From Pyxicephalus adspersus (lineage: Eukaryota; Chordata; Amphibia; Anura; Pyxicephalidae), in contig NC_092859.1 of the NCBI RefSeq assembly GCF_032062135.1, positions 69,822,239-69,886,238 of the forward strand: DNA of 64,000 bases, given 5' to 3'. Shown here piece after piece: positions 1-12,200 of the stretch; positions within the stretch are counted from its first letter, which is position 1; each line of letters opens with the position of its first letter. The translations under genes were made by a program, and so were the position numbers. A model generated the notes under the pieces. The model had not been told where the DNA came from. It did no database searches and saw only the letters and a program-made list of their open reading frames with translations.

Positions 1-1050
1 TTTTTTTTCCCATTCCCACATCCCAAAGCTTTAGTTACAGGAAAAAAATAGTGCATGAATATTTAGGAAATAATTGACGATTACCCTGCACCCTGTGACC
101 ATTTCAGTGCACTGCTTTTTACTGCAAATTGCACAGGAAGTTAAACCTCTAAGTAGCAGGAATGTCAATAATAGAATTGAACAGAAGACAGCTAGTGATG
201 TCGGGAGGAAATAAAACAAGTACTCACTGACAGTATGCTTCCTGAGGAAAACTAAAAAGAAAGATTTTACAAATGCACAGTATTCTTCAAGTGTAAACAA
301 CAATTTACAGATTAAAAAATACACATTTCTGTACAAAACTTCTGTATTTGCAACACCGTCAATGCAATGGGTTTGTCCTTTATTTATTTAGGCCAATAAA
401 TGAAAAACAGCAAACAAATATTTAGAATGGTGTGATTTATGGGGGCATATTTGAGATGACAGTTATCATAAATGTAAATACAGTCAAGTTCCTATTTTGT
501 CTCTCAGTTAACGTTAACTGTTTTACTTAGGTGAATGACATTTAGTTTGCTAAAACACTGTTAATCATAAAGTGTAATTTTTTATTGTAGAATGCTCACA
601 TTCTCCCTCTTTTATCTCATTCTCATTTTGCATCTCAGTGATGCTGATCTCTTACAGCCACTCAGCAATCACCTCTAGTATACATGCATCATAGTGATGA
701 TTTCTGCAAGGCATTTCTGGAGATCACAATCGGCTGTGTCCACACACATTATGCTGGTATAATCCAATACTGCCACTAGTAGGAGGTACATAAAGAAAAA
801 ATGAACACAATATTTTATGAAAGAAGCATGGTTAGTAATGCACAGTGTTTTTACAAATTAAATGTATCAAGATTTTGTTTAAATCTACTTAAGGAGTAGA
901 TTAACAATATTAACAATATAGTAATCAAGGTTACAGCAAATAAGGTAACACAGAATATACAAATATTCAAAGAAACATATATAAAAAAAATGAAAAAAGA
1001 AAACAGGCATGCAAATATGCACATGAAAAATATGGAAGAAATAGAAGTAG
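1..1050. other. Non-coding AT-rich DNA
   Basis: No gene seen. The stretch begins with a run of T, is AT-rich, and its open frames are short, low-complexity and hydrophobic (for example 851-1099 on the minus strand). The part from about 850 may be the 3' untranslated region of the L1 relic that follows, but I cannot fix that boundary. Confidence 0.6.
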
Positions 1051-1059
1051 TTACACAAT

Positions 1060-1720
1060 CTTTTTTAACAATGTCAGCAGTTTCCAACTCAAATATCACC
1101 TATAACCACAGGAGGGTTATTATCTAAAATTCTAAAAGTATACCAAGAGGTATGTTCAAAAGTATTCATAATCTGATGCTTTATTGAGTGAGACTGAGTC
1201 TCTATGTAAGATTCCCATTTTTCAAAAAAATTTGCAACCTTGGTTTCTTTATCTAGAGATGCCTCAATCCAGGCCATTCTGAAAACAATTTCTAATTTCT
1301 CTTTAAAAAGTCAGTGTCGGTGGATGTGAGTCTAACCATTTTTGTAAGATCATTTTTTTGGCCACTAGGGAGAGAATAGCTAACAAATTTCCCCTAGTAA
1401 TCCTTGCTCCTTGTAAATTGTAGATACCTAAAATAACCCATTCCGGGGTCAGTGGGACATAAATAAAAAAGAAGTAACATAGTAAGCCACCTCTTATACC
1501 TCCAATATCTTTTTAATTTCTGAGAGTTCCAGAAGGCATGATACAAATCTGCCTGGTCCTGTACACACTTGGAACAGTTAGAAGTTGGGTCATAACCCAT
1601 CAGATATGCACACTGTGAGGAGATATACAAAACCACTAAACCTTTTATTGTTGCTATTACTGAGGCTGAATGATATCCCCTTGAATAGTAAACAACTAAG
1701 GTGTAGTCCATTAATGGCTA
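1060..1720 (-). pseudogene. L1-like LINE, decayed ORF2 C-terminal end
   Basis: Relic of the C-terminal end of an L1-type ORF2, the part after the reverse transcriptase. Minus-strand pieces in different frames match in order: a zinc-knuckle-like segment (NCSKCVQDQADLYHAFW, about 1510-1570), then a segment ending PEWVILGIYNL (about 1420), then a conserved tail with WIEASLDKETKVANFFEKWE (about 1200-1270). The spaced Cys-x2-Cys...His then aromatic-rich pattern and a final 'KWE.Y' helix also occur in the better preserved L1 copies of this window (14.6 kb and 53 kb). Stops and frameshifts separate the pieces, so it is dead. It looks like the most decayed L1 here. No target duplication could be found, and the 5' boundary is uncertain. 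Confidence 0.55.
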
Positions 1721-2018
1721 CATCATTGCATCTCTGTGAGTGTTGTACCATCTTTGCTATTGCCTCACAAAACGACCACAAAGTGAAATAAATTAAAAAA
1801 ATCAAATAAATTGTACTCATTGTACAAATTGTGCCATTTGTTTTTGGTTCCCAATCTAACTTTATCATTTAAAGTAAAAAAAAACAGTAATCCAAAGTCA
1901 TCCTAGTCACCATGATTCAAGTCATACCCAGCATCAGAATACCTTTAAAAAAACATGTCCCCTTTGTTACATAAAGCCGCTCTTCACTACCTTTTTACCA
2001 TGCAGAAACCCTTTAAAA

Positions 2019-2254
2019 CACTTTTTAGGTCTTGTGGAACGCCTTCTAAAATTAATCTATCCACGGTTTGCAGTAATTAGTGTGGCTTTTAGTAAGAAAA
2101 ATGTCTCTTACATTACTGGCCATTGGGAAGAATTCCACACTTACATACAGCCAAAAAGATCATTTTAGATCAGTTAAACTGACTTGAGATACATATAATG
2201 CTTATTGCTTAAGACACCCTTAGCTACCTCTAGAACCCTGATTGAGAAACACTG
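2019..2254 (-). mobile_element. hAT-like non-autonomous element, inverted copy
   Basis: Read on the minus strand it begins CAGTGTTTCTCAATCAGGG and runs through a 'TCAGTTTAACTGA' block and an 'ATGATCTTTTTGGCT' block. The same blocks occur in the same order in the element at 25399-25671. The terminal CA...TG and the CAGTGTTTCTCAA type of end are characteristic of hAT non-autonomous elements. The two copies are well diverged, so it is old. I see no convincing 8-bp duplication for this copy. The low-coordinate end was set by alignment to the other copy. Confidence 0.5.
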
Positions 2255-5200
2255 ATATAAGATGACATGTCACAAAAACGTGCACAACAGAGGTTGTGAG
2301 CTTAGTGCTGGTGTTCTCCATTTCACTGACTTCTGAGCTCATTATATAGGGGACCATTAGGCCTTTTAGAAAATTCTAAATCTGACAACCATCATCAAGC
2401 CACCTTGCAAACCACAAGTGCAAGAGAAGACCTGTAACTGTAATGATAAAAAGGGAGAGGGGCTTAAAATAGGTGATTATCCTTTTCGCTTTAATTCCTT
2501 GTTTTTGCCCATTCTGTCACAGTCTCTGTCACACAATCCACCTGATCTGCCTGTATATGGTAGGGTCTTTTTCAATAAAAGTGAGATTCACCATACAGTA
2601 AGACTTGAGATTACTCTTTTTCAGTGTTTCCTATTTCAGAATCTGTGTAAATAAATTTATAGTGAACAAAAGCATACCAGGAGCATGCCATGAGCATGAA
2701 CGATTATACAGGTCTCCAAACAAAACAATATATAGCAGCCTAAAGACATAAACATACCTCCTAACATTCCTAAGCAATCTTAGGCAGTACTATACATATT
2801 TAAGACGATTTTTTCCTGGAACCAGATTTATTCATTTTGATTGTTCTACCTGGCTCAATTCACATGTTTCACAAACAAATCTACAATATACAGTAAACAC
2901 GATTACAATTAAATACATATTACCCCCATACCTACTTATATGTTAGTGTTTATCTTAATATTAAACTCCAACCAAAATTGTTCTTTTTTCTGCCTTGGTG
3001 ACAATGGTTATTAGGACATAAAATGAATAGAATCGTCTGTACACAACAATAAAAAGATTTGGAGGATTGGAAGAGAAAGAGCAAGGTCAAAAGCTCATAT
3101 ACTTTTATTCTATCATGGGATATCTGTAAATAGCAATCCAATGTGTTTTAGTGGGTTCTAAAGGAACTCTCTATCAAGGCTTGATATACATTGGTTAACA
3201 CTGGATTGAACCAAAGCCACACTTCAAAAGGTTAAAAGGTTCAAAATTATGATTAAGTTTAAAAATCAGGCAGCTTGAATCAGATGCTGTAGCCTGTTTT
3301 TTGGATACACAATGATAAATAAAAGTATTCAGACTGTCAGCAACTGGCGAGCACTGATACTTTAAAATTCTTTCAAAATATCCTGGAATTTGTCAAAGGC
3401 ATCCCTCAGAGTCCTCTTTTTTCATTATGGCTTTTTATGTTGAGTCACTTTGCCCCACCTAATATATTTTACTCCACACTTTAGAAGTAAATCTACTTTG
3501 GATCCAGTGGCTCCAATCCATTCCTTCTTAAGCAATAAAAACATGGCAAAGGTCCTAAACGTTTTTCGTTCTAGCAAAAAAATGAGTATTGTTTATAAAA
3601 ACATTTTGTACAAATACTATACCTGGAAAATGGTTTCTATTCACTGGCACTACTATTTATTACTTAGCAAACAATTACCCTTTAAAATAAGTTTGGCAGT
3701 TTTGGTGAAATTATCAGTTTATGTCCATCCAGCTTTTCACAAAGGCTGCTGTGTCCACACTGAGCTGCTGAAGGTTTTCACTTCTTCAGAATTTTAAGTT
3801 AGGTTGTTTTCCTATTTCTGCATCACTTTTTTAGAAAATAAAACTACAGTTTTCTATTCTTTAGTGAATGAGAATAAAGCTTTCTCTCATTCTACAAGAG
3901 CACTAAAATGCCCTGCCAGTTCTTGAAATTTTAACCACATGTTGATAATTGGAACTGGGCAATGCACACTATGCAGGGTCTATGCCAACTCAAATATTGA
4001 ATAGTTAGAATCTTTTAAAAAACTTTTTAGATGATGGAAACTTTTAAAATTATTTAAATGTCCCTTGGAAATCCAATCAATATCCACTATACTATAGTGT
4101 ACAATTGGACATAATATTTAGAGGCACACTTGAAATAGCAGATCTGATTTTTAGGATGATTTGGGCAAGGAAACCGGCAATATACATACAATATTTTTAA
4201 TGGCTAATCAGTTGCATGACCTAGCAAAAAACTATAAAAATAAAACTGTATGTGGTGATAATTCTTCCTTTTGAACTGCAGTTTTGGGACTGTATGTGTT
4301 TGTTTATAAAATTTTGGTTTTTCAAGAAAGGCCCCATATCCCTTAGTAATATTTTTTTATATTTCAACATCTTTATTTGTGTAAAGGTAAACATTTACTT
4401 TTGTTCTAGATAGATTTTGGAACGGCTAGAACCCTAAAACACTAGAAGGATTTACCTATCTTTATCCTGATGATCATTGTCACCAAGGTGATTAAAGGAA
4501 AATCTAAATTTTAGATTTTTTCTGAGCAAGAATAAATCTGGGGACATCCTTTACAGTACTAACTATATAGGAAGAGAATTACCCTTTGCTTGTCCTGTTG
4601 GGTCTTTGGGACAGGAAGTAAAGGGAAATTCACTGAACCTGACACAGGCGAGAAAAAGTAAAAGAGAAAATTAAAAGAAAAAGTATTGCCTATACATGCA
4701 CAAAGGGTCACTTTTTTAAATGATTTCCCACAACATTTCACTCAAGATATACACATTTTCTTAAATTAATACAATTAGAATAACAAAGTGTAAAATAATT
4801 CTTGTGAAAACATTTATAAATGCAAATAGATTTATTATTGGAATCGCTAAAGTATATTTAAAAACCAAACTATTTTTAGCTGGAGGATGCATTATTTATT
4901 GCTGTCTGTGCCCTATTGGGGAGATTTCTTGGAGAATAAATGGACACAAAGGTACAATACAAAAGTATTTCCAAGGAGAGGGCACTCGAAAAAACTCCAA
5001 AACAAAGCAATTTGCAGGGATTTCGTATGTGATTAGTGTCAATGCAGCATATCAGGAAAAAGTTCATAAACATAGAATCTCTCTGACATGCTTCAGAGCT
5101 GTGGGTCCACAGGCCTAAATTTTGAGAGACCTCCTAAGCTTTCCCAGTATACATGCTACACACAGCCTATGCACCTGAACTTCCTGGCCTCAGGCTGCAA

Positions 5201-5664
5201 CTTTCCCCTGATTCAAAGACAGGTGCATTTTTATCATTAACCAGGTGCACCAGAGCTATCCTCATTTTCTGGCCTGAAAAAAGGACTCCAGGCCTGGATT
5301 CCAAATAAAGAGCTGCCATTCTGCAGCAACACAATTACTAATGGCCCTATCCAGGCCCTGTAATCCCTTTTCCAGGTGAGGTTAGGTGGATGATGCCAAA
5401 TACCCCCCTAAATTCGGGATCACATATTTGATTGTACCACAAAGGCAAATCCTTTTTTGCAGGTGGCAGCAATTCCAAAATATAGAGATGACTAGTGGCA
5501 AAAAGCCCCAGGACACTACATGTGGCGTAAAGAAAAACATGGTAATGCCTCCACCTTCTATCTACTGTCACATAAGACATATCAAACAGACCTATTTGGT
5601 CCAATGGTAAAAACTTTTTGCAAGTGGCATAGAATGTAAAACCATATTAAAATGGAGTTCCTAA
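2255..5664. other. Single-copy-looking intergenic or intronic DNA
   Basis: No gene recognised. The open frames at 2418-2654, 3450-3797, 4804-5118 and 5347-5610 have no familiar domain, and several are open on both strands at once, so I treat them as chance. The block 5330-5610 has a slightly higher GC content and may be an unrecognised repeat. Confidence 0.5.
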
Positions 5665-5825
5665 AAATAATTTGCTAATTTTTGCAAAATGCTTTCGATC
5701 CTGGATAAGATCCATTCCAGGTTTTTAAATGCAGGGTAAGATCATTCCAGGTTTGCTGGATCACCCAGATTCTCCCATGATAGTCTATATTCTCCAGTCT
5801 AGGAGAGCTTTAATAAATTAGGGCC
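5665..5825. mobile_element. GGGCC-ended palindromic MITE, copy A (truncated)
   Basis: One half of a palindromic element seen five times in this window. It keeps the internal 'CATTCCAGGTTTGCTGGATCACCCAG' type block (about 5743-5768) and the right terminus GAGAGCTTTAATAAATTAGGGCC. The left terminus is missing, and the 'GATCCATTCCAGGTTTTT' segment is partly duplicated (5709-5727 and 5742-5755). It encodes nothing and would depend on a transposase supplied elsewhere. Confidence 0.7.
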
Positions 5826-6718
5826 ATTGTTTCCAAAACTACCAAACAACCTCACAGATGCTGTTAAATTCCTGTCTGAATGAACCCTTAACATTAACCT
5901 CTAACTACCCAACAAACTAGATCAGGGGCTTTAAATGGAACTTCAGTCAAAGCATTTGTTTATTGGTATAGAGAACTTTTGTTTTTGTTTTTTTTTTTAT
6001 TATTTGTTTTGCAATTGGATGCCTATTGGCTTTTTTTCCAGTCTAAGTTCTTTTTTGGGAGAATCCTCTCACTTTTTTCTCTTCATAAATCATTCAGCTC
6101 AGGATCTCTTAAATATAGAAATGTATTCTGTAAATACTTGGCATTTATGCAATAAGAGTTATATGACAAAGTTTAAAAAAAAAGTAAAATATGGTGAAAA
6201 AAAAAGAAATATGGGATTGCAGTTATGCTGGTACTGTGCTAAATGCTTTGAAGTTCTGTTGACTTTATATACTGTTCGTCTGCTCTAATTAATTGAGCAT
6301 ATAACTGACTGGCTGCTCATTTCAGGACACACTGTAGGTGAGCTGAAGATCTCAATATGCAAGTCATATACAGATTCAATTAGCAAGTCAATTACAGATG
6401 TAATAATGTTACTGAAAGCCCAGAAAGTAAACACTCTAAGACTGTAATAGTGGAGACCAGCAGAGCTTTCACTTGCCACATAGCAACAGCTCTGTGTTCA
6501 TAAACATCCCTGTAGGCAATGCAGTTAACGTTTTCAAGCTGCATTTTTTTGTGAAACTGCAGTTAAAGAGGCCTACTGTACAGGCAGTTTGTTTCAGGGT
6601 CTTTGTGTAGCCAAATCACACAATTATTTATTTTCTTTATACCTAATTGCATGCCAGAATTAACAAACAGTTCTGCATCCACACTCTATTTTTGGTATTT
6701 GCCTTCACCCGTAAAGTC
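5826..6718. other. AT-rich non-coding DNA
   Basis: Nothing recognised. There is a T-rich tract near 5980-6000 and A-rich tracts near 6174-6205. The open frame at 5935-6288 is low-complexity (Phe/Lys rich) and is not credible as a gene. Confidence 0.5.
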
Positions 6719-7000
6719 TTAAAGGGATAACTAAACCAATATACTAATTAATCAGAGTAATTAAGAGGCCCGCACTGGCCTTGCAAAAGAAATCACACCT
6801 TTTCTTTATTCTACTGGTCAAAAATTGCAGCCTATCTTTTATACCACATTTTAGGAAGACTGATATGCACCCAGGTAACTTTAAATCTTTGATGTGTATT
6901 TGGTAGCTTGCTCTATAAAACAAAAAGCTTGTTCCAACCTGCTTACGGCAATGCTGGTTGCCTGGCTGTTGTGCTGACTCACTAGCCACAGGTCATACAA
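6719..7000. repeat. Probable interspersed repeat, unclassified
   Basis: It starts TTAAAGGGATAACTAAACC and ends with a 'TGCTGGTTGCCTGGCTG' block. From memory both resemble a repeat common in frogs, but no second copy lies in this window, so the call rests on recall and the boundaries are approximate. The open frame on the minus strand (6744-6989) has no recognisable domain. Confidence 0.3.
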
Positions 7001-7004
7001 TTCA

Positions 7005-7190
7005 ATAGTCCTGGTCTGTATATCTGGACCTGAATGATCCCGCAAACTTGGAATGAATCTGGTCCAGGATTGAAAACAACAAATAGCAAATGACTTTTAA
7101 CAAATCCATTCCAGGTTTTCCTGGATCACCCAACTTCTCTTTTGAAAGTTTATCCTCTCTATCCTTGGAGAGCTTTAATAAATCAGGGTC
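7005..7190. mobile_element. GGGCC-ended palindromic MITE, copy B
   Basis: It has both internal arms: 'TGAATGATCCCGCAAACTTGG' (about 7030-7051) and its inverted partner 'CCAGGTTTTCCTGGATCACC' (about 7110-7130). The right terminus is GGAGAGCTTTAATAAATCAGGG. The left end has decayed. It is clearly older than copy D. Confidence 0.65.
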
Positions 7191-7191
7191 A

Positions 7192-9012
7192 CATGGTCAA
7201 CATGGCAGCTAAGTAGTTAGCTCTTTTCAAAGCAATGGTTGTCGTAATGATAGTTTTATGACAAGCAGTTTGCAGGAAATTGCTGTATTGTGCATATTCT
7301 GGGTGACCATTAATTTTTTTTACTCCCATTTTTGTTATGTTATCAGTAAATGCATTCTCTTCATACCAGAGTTTTAAACATTTCCCTACCTTAGCTTCAG
7401 AAGTTACTGCTAACATTTGAACATGAAAAGCAACCATCCATCTTGAGTTTCAGGCCAACTATACATAGGCACTCAAATTCCCTCTAAACTGGTGCTAACT
7501 CCTGACCCTTCCTGATGTAAAGTAACACCTCTGCCATATACCAGTTCAGTGGCAGACATTCCTTAGGATGTAAACCAGTGATTTACAGCTACCAAACAAA
7601 ATAACTGTTAGGGGTCTGTCCAGAATTGTTCTCACCCAAGATTCAACCATTTTGATCATAGGATCCAATTAGAAAAATATGTGAATCTTGGCTGAAGTCA
7701 AAGATTTGTTAATTCTGCTGGCTACAGAAAATCTATATATATTCTGAAAATAAGGAAAAATAAAGGTGTGCCAGATCTATGCTTTGGATCTTTATAGGGA
7801 ATGATAAAAAATGATCTACTTTATTAATTGAGCAGATGTTTTAGGTGTAAATGTTCTCATTTCCTTTTATATAAATGCAGAAAACCAAAAATAGAAAAAT
7901 CCAGGTGCTGATAAGCAAGCAGCAAATTGTCCATAAATTGATAGTTGTTTGCTTTAAAGATTATGTCTCATAGGAATTTTAATTTAGTAACATGGAGAGC
8001 TGTGTAGTCATCTCATAGCATATTAAATTACTGTAGCTGAATTCGTTAAGGGGTACTTTCTGATTCACTGTTGTGAGTTACTGCTATTTGCACCAGGTTC
8101 TTGTTTGCCTTGTTACAATAAAGCCGGTTACACAAAATCATGAGATATGACAATTCTAATATCTGATTACATACTTTAAGCATTTTAGAGGATTTTATCA
8201 GCAGACTTTTGAATATTCCTTAGTTAAAGCTGCCCCGGGCTATGTAATGGGAACATTTTTACACTTTAATCCAGCTACAATACACATGCATTCATTCTTT
8301 CCTCTCTTGTTCCAGAAACAACTTTGTGTAGATACAGTATCATTGGATTTCCTTTACTTTGGCTTACAGTTTACATTGTATTTCAGTACCTATTTTAAAT
8401 CATATGCAGCTATTGTCTAAATTCATCCACTAGGTGGAGATTGTCTGCTAATTTCTAGACACCCATCATATTAGGACATTTATTATATAACAAGCAGGTA
8501 CATAAACTGGAATGTCATGTTTAATACAAAATAATACAAAAGCAAATGACCTTTCCTACTTGTATGATTACAAGTAAAACAGTATTAACATCAAATGACT
8601 TGTCAACATTAGCAATATATTATTCATTACGATGTTATCTGTAATCATAAAACAAAACAGTCTATTATGCAAAATAAAGTGGAAGTTTTAAATTAATTAA
8701 TCTTTAGTTAGAAATAAATTATCCAAATCCGCAATGTATGTGTTACAGATAACAAATCCTTCTATTTCTCTTTCTCTTCAAATCATTTCCTTATATGAAT
8801 TTAATGACTTATTGCTTTTTGCATTAAAATTGGAAATTAACCATTTTTATTTTAAAAAGAAATTAATTTCATACAAAAAATAGAATAGCTTATATTGTTG
8901 ATTGGCAATGCTTTATATCCCATAAGCAATAAAGGCAGAAGTGGTCTCTCAATTAATGAGTTGAGGCAAAATTTCAATGGGGTCTTTCTTTTTCCTAAAG
9001 TATATGTACAAT
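7192..9012. other. AT-rich non-coding DNA
   Basis: No gene or repeat recognised. The small frame 7189-7437 on the minus strand has no known domain. The stretch 8540-8900 is very AT-rich. Confidence 0.5.
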
Positions 9013-9235
9013 GGGCCTCATATATATTTTAGCTTTCCAAGTCTGGATACAATTTTATCAGTTAAGCTTGGTGATCCAGCAAACCTGAAATGGATTTCTT
9101 CTAAGTAATTTACCATTTGCTAGCAAATGTTTTGAATCATTGACCAGATCCATTCCAGGTTTGCTGGATCACCCAGCTTTATTGATAAAAGTGTACCCTC
9201 TCTAGTCTTGGAGAGCTTTAATATAAATCAGGCCC
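9013..9235. mobile_element. GGGCC-ended palindromic MITE, copy C
   Basis: Complete element. The left end is GGGCCTCATATATATTTTAG and the right end is GAGCTTTAATATAAATCAGGCCC, which are imperfect inverted repeats. Internal arms around 9070-9095 and 9150-9178 are also inverted (GTGATCCAGCAAACCTG against CAGGTTTGCTGGATCAC). AAT precedes the left end and follows the right end, suggesting a 3-bp target duplication. Confidence 0.75.
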
Positions 9236-9811
9236 AATATTTGAATTTATTGTTGTTTATATGTTAATTGTATAATTTATAATAACAAAATGGTAAAAAA
9301 ACAAAAATAAAATAAGTGGTTTTAGTGAACGCATTGCCAACCCTTATTTCCCATTTCTTTGATAATGAAAATATTTCCATGTATTTTATTATTATTTAGT
9401 AAAACATATTGTTGTTAACAAATAAACAACAGGGGCTGGTCACACTTGTCTCATACTGCCTACAAGTCAAAGAATCGCATTTTTACAAAAAGTGGGCAGT
9501 TTGATTGAATTTGGTTTATTGCAGTTGGCAAGCTTGAAGCTGGCTGAAGTTTTATAAACATTCCCCTTTTTTGTCTAGACATTTGCTTCATCTTGCTATC
9601 ATTTGTATCCTATCAGACTTTATTAACACATAATTAGGGGTTCAGTACGGTGGTCCTACTCTAACTCTTCCACAACAAAATCTCTTCCACAACCTTTTTC
9701 ATTAATATTTCATAAGAAAAAAACTAATGCAAACTACTATCTAAATAAAGGTTGGTATTATTTTCTGTAGGGCTCCTTAAAGAAGCCTAGAGTGTATAGA
9801 GTTAAGTTTAT
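9236..9811. other. AT-rich non-coding DNA
   Basis: Nothing recognised. It separates two copies of the same palindromic MITE. Confidence 0.5.
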
Positions 9812-10027
9812 GGGCCTGATTTAATAAAGCTCTCCATGGATGGAGAAAATACACTTTCAGAAGTGAAGCTGGGTGATCCAGAAAACGTGGAATTGATTTT
9901 TAAAAATCATGTGCTAGCAAACATTTTGAATCTAGTACCAGATCCATTCCAGGTTTGCTTGATCACCCGGATTCACTGAAGAAAGTGTATTCTCTCCAGC
10001 CTTGGAGAGCTTTCATAAATCAGGGCC
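9812..10027. mobile_element. GGGCC-ended palindromic MITE, copy D (best preserved)
   Basis: Both termini are clear: GGGCCTGATTTAATAAAGCT on the left and AGCTTTCATAAATCAGGGCC on the right, with inverted inner arms. The element is essentially one long imperfect palindrome of 216 bp. TAT flanks both ends, a 3-bp duplication like the AAT of copy C. It has no coding capacity. I do not assign the superfamily; 3-bp duplications occur in PIF/Harbinger and some other groups. Confidence 0.75.
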
Positions 10028-11308
10028 TATAGGTTTGTATGGTCAGGATCTCATGTTTGTACAGTATAGATGATCTGCAACAAGGTAATTATTACAACTG
10101 GGATATTTCCTACCTTTGTTAGTGAAAGAGGTGCTTCTGGGGTAGGGTCAATGCATCCCCTGAATACTTTACTTTTGCAAGACTAACTCTAAATATATGT
10201 ATTTATATTTTATAAAGTGCAGTTTGAGCACCGTTGGGGTTGAAGGGTAAAAAAAAACAAAACACTAATCTCAGATTAGACAAATACATTCTTCAAATGT
10301 ATATCTAGCTAGCTTTCCGATGTCCATGCTTAAAAATGAACATGTGCTTTATAATCTACAAGTATCTGCAATTGCTTGATAGGTCACAGGAAAGTGGATG
10401 ACATTATGGCATAATTGAACATAGTGTTCTTTATCTGATATTGCTGTTTATTACACTTATTAAGCATGTGATGTTTGTTTAAATGTTGATGAGCGCTCCT
10501 TCCCCCCTGTGAAGCTGTGGTCTTCTGGCAGAATGTCTAAATTCCACTGTTGGAATAATGACACTGATTGTTGCTGTGAGTTTAAAAAGATGTTAAATAT
10601 TTTGTTTCTCCATCAAAAACAGATGAGCCCACAAAACAAATCATAAAATAGAATTCCTTAATGAAATAAGCATTTAGCTTCATGCCCATAGGCATTTTGG
10701 ATTGGTATTATGAGATTAAGTTTGCTGTCTGACATTAGATTTTTTTTTATTTGGAAAAAGAGCCACATCTTATGTTGCTCACTAGGGGAGAGACGTGGTC
10801 ATGGAGGCATTGTAGTTGCTGCGGGGTTCACACATAGATGCTTACTTTCATACTCTTTAAACATATTTTGTGAACATTTGCCGCATGGGATTGCATGATT
10901 TTCAGGTAGGCCTAAACCTGCATTAACGGTTTTGAGTATTTCTTTCTTATTTTTTTTGTTTTCACATTTGTACACTAATATTTTGTATGTTTATCTATTA
11001 TATAGAAATTTTGGCATTTCAGGTGATTTCCTTTGATGGAAAACGCGCAGTAATGAAGATACAAGCTTTTGGGACATTTTGGATCCCATTTTAGGGTTTT
11101 ATAAAATCTGGCAATGGTTCTGTAACCAATTTTTAGAATTGCATTAAGCCTGAAAAACATCATCAAGTATCACCTACATTAATAAAAGTGTCATCATGTC
11201 TACTTTCTAATGCCCCCAGAATAAACAATATTGTGAATGTGAATGCAAATAAATCTGGCAAGGGAATAAAAACCTAACTACATTTTTGAAAGAAAAAATT
11301 TTGAACAA
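10028..11308. other. AT-rich non-coding DNA
   Basis: Nothing recognised. The short frames at 10710-10898 and 10975-11166 lack any domain. Confidence 0.5.
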
Positions 11309-11500
11309 GTGCAGATTAGTCTGGGACTGGCCAGCCTACCATCTGATCCTAGCAAAAAAAAAAATCAACAGGTATCTCTAGCAATAGTTGGTGCATCTAC
11401 AGCTAGAAAAAGACTGCATGAGAGGTGTGTCATTATAAAGCCTTTACTGTCCAAAATGAACATTCTCAATAAGAAGAAACAAGAACACATGAGAAGAGCC
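11309..11500 (+). pseudogene. Tc1-like transposase relic, N-terminal part
   Basis: The plus-strand frame contains 'STARKRLHE' followed by 'KPLLSKMNILNKKKQEHMRRA'-like residues. This is the layout of the end of the DNA-binding domain and the start of the catalytic domain in Tc1-family transposases (a helix-turn-helix ending in R-x-LH, then KP-L-S-K and a basic R-x-x-A stretch). No DDE catalytic residues follow: the frame leaves the family and ends at 11554. It is a short dead fragment. The match is by eye, without an alignment. Confidence 0.4.
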
Positions 11501-11567
11501 AATCCACTACATATTACTGCATGCTCTTCCCATGTGTTTTTTGTTTCCTCTTGAGATTGAGATTAAT

Positions 11568-11657
11568 TGTTTTACTGTGCCGGAAAATGCAATGTGAAAC
11601 CAAATGAATTGTTGCATTCATTTGGTTTCACATTGCATTCTCTGGCACAGTAAAACA
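11568..11657. repeat. Near-perfect inverted repeat, 42-bp arms, 6-nt loop
   Basis: The left arm is 11568-11609, the loop TGTTGC is 11610-11615 and the right arm is 11616-11657. The arms pair at 40 of 42 positions. The outer ends are TGTTTTACTGTGCC and GGCACAGTAAAACA; the inner parts are AATGTGAAACCAAATGAAT and its complement. It could be a very young foldback MITE, a hairpin small-RNA precursor, or the termini of a collapsed transposon. Nothing identifies it further. It lies directly after the Tc1-like fragment. Confidence 0.9.
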
Positions 11658-11759
11658 GTCAATATAGCAATCGCTCTATGGTAATTCCTGATAGTAATAA
11701 TCCTGATAATTCCTGATTATTGAGTTTACCTGTCAGTATAAACTCTGCAGGGTCCACGC

Positions 11760-12058
11760 ATAGGCTCTGTTGAATAGACACGAGTGATGCCACTACTACT
11801 ATTCCCGGCATCACTTGCGTCTATAAAATGTGGGACCACACATAGGCAGAGAGGCTGCTGGTCTAGAGATGCAAGTGATGCCGGTAATTATAGTATGGGC
11901 ATTGTACTCGCGTCTACAGAACAACAACTTAATATGAATTGCAGCTGGCCCGCCATTACTACGGATTGCAGTAGCAGCGGGCCAGCTGCAGTTCATTTTA
12001 AGAATTCTTTTGGGGGACAAAAAAAAGGACGTGCCGGGGCCAGAGTTTGACACCTTTG
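11760..12058. mobile_element. hAT-like foldback element (boundaries approximate)
   Basis: The right end, read inward on the minus strand, is CAAAGGTGTCAAACTCTGGC. This closely resembles the CAGGGGTGTCAAACTC type terminus of hAT non-autonomous elements. Inside are two nested inverted repeats: 19-bp arms at 11935-11953 and 11977-11995 (one mismatch, core GCAGCTGGCCCGC), and GGCATCACTTGCGTCT (11808-11823) against a partner near 11868-11883. The left terminus was not found, so the start is a guess. Frames at 11784-12128 on both strands are shadows of the inverted repeats. Confidence 0.5.
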
Positions 12059-12200
12059 ATATATGATATGGAGAAAGACTACAGAAGACACATTTCATGA
12101 GGACAGCCTTATGGCAACTTTGAAGCATGCTAATGGAAATGTTATGCTTTGTAGTTTCTTTCTGCTTCAGGGCTTGGGCAGATTGCAGTCTTTAGGTTAT

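Noticed and set aside
5347..5610. Open frames on both strands over the same interval
   Set aside because: No domain on either strand; mutual shadows in a region of slightly higher GC.
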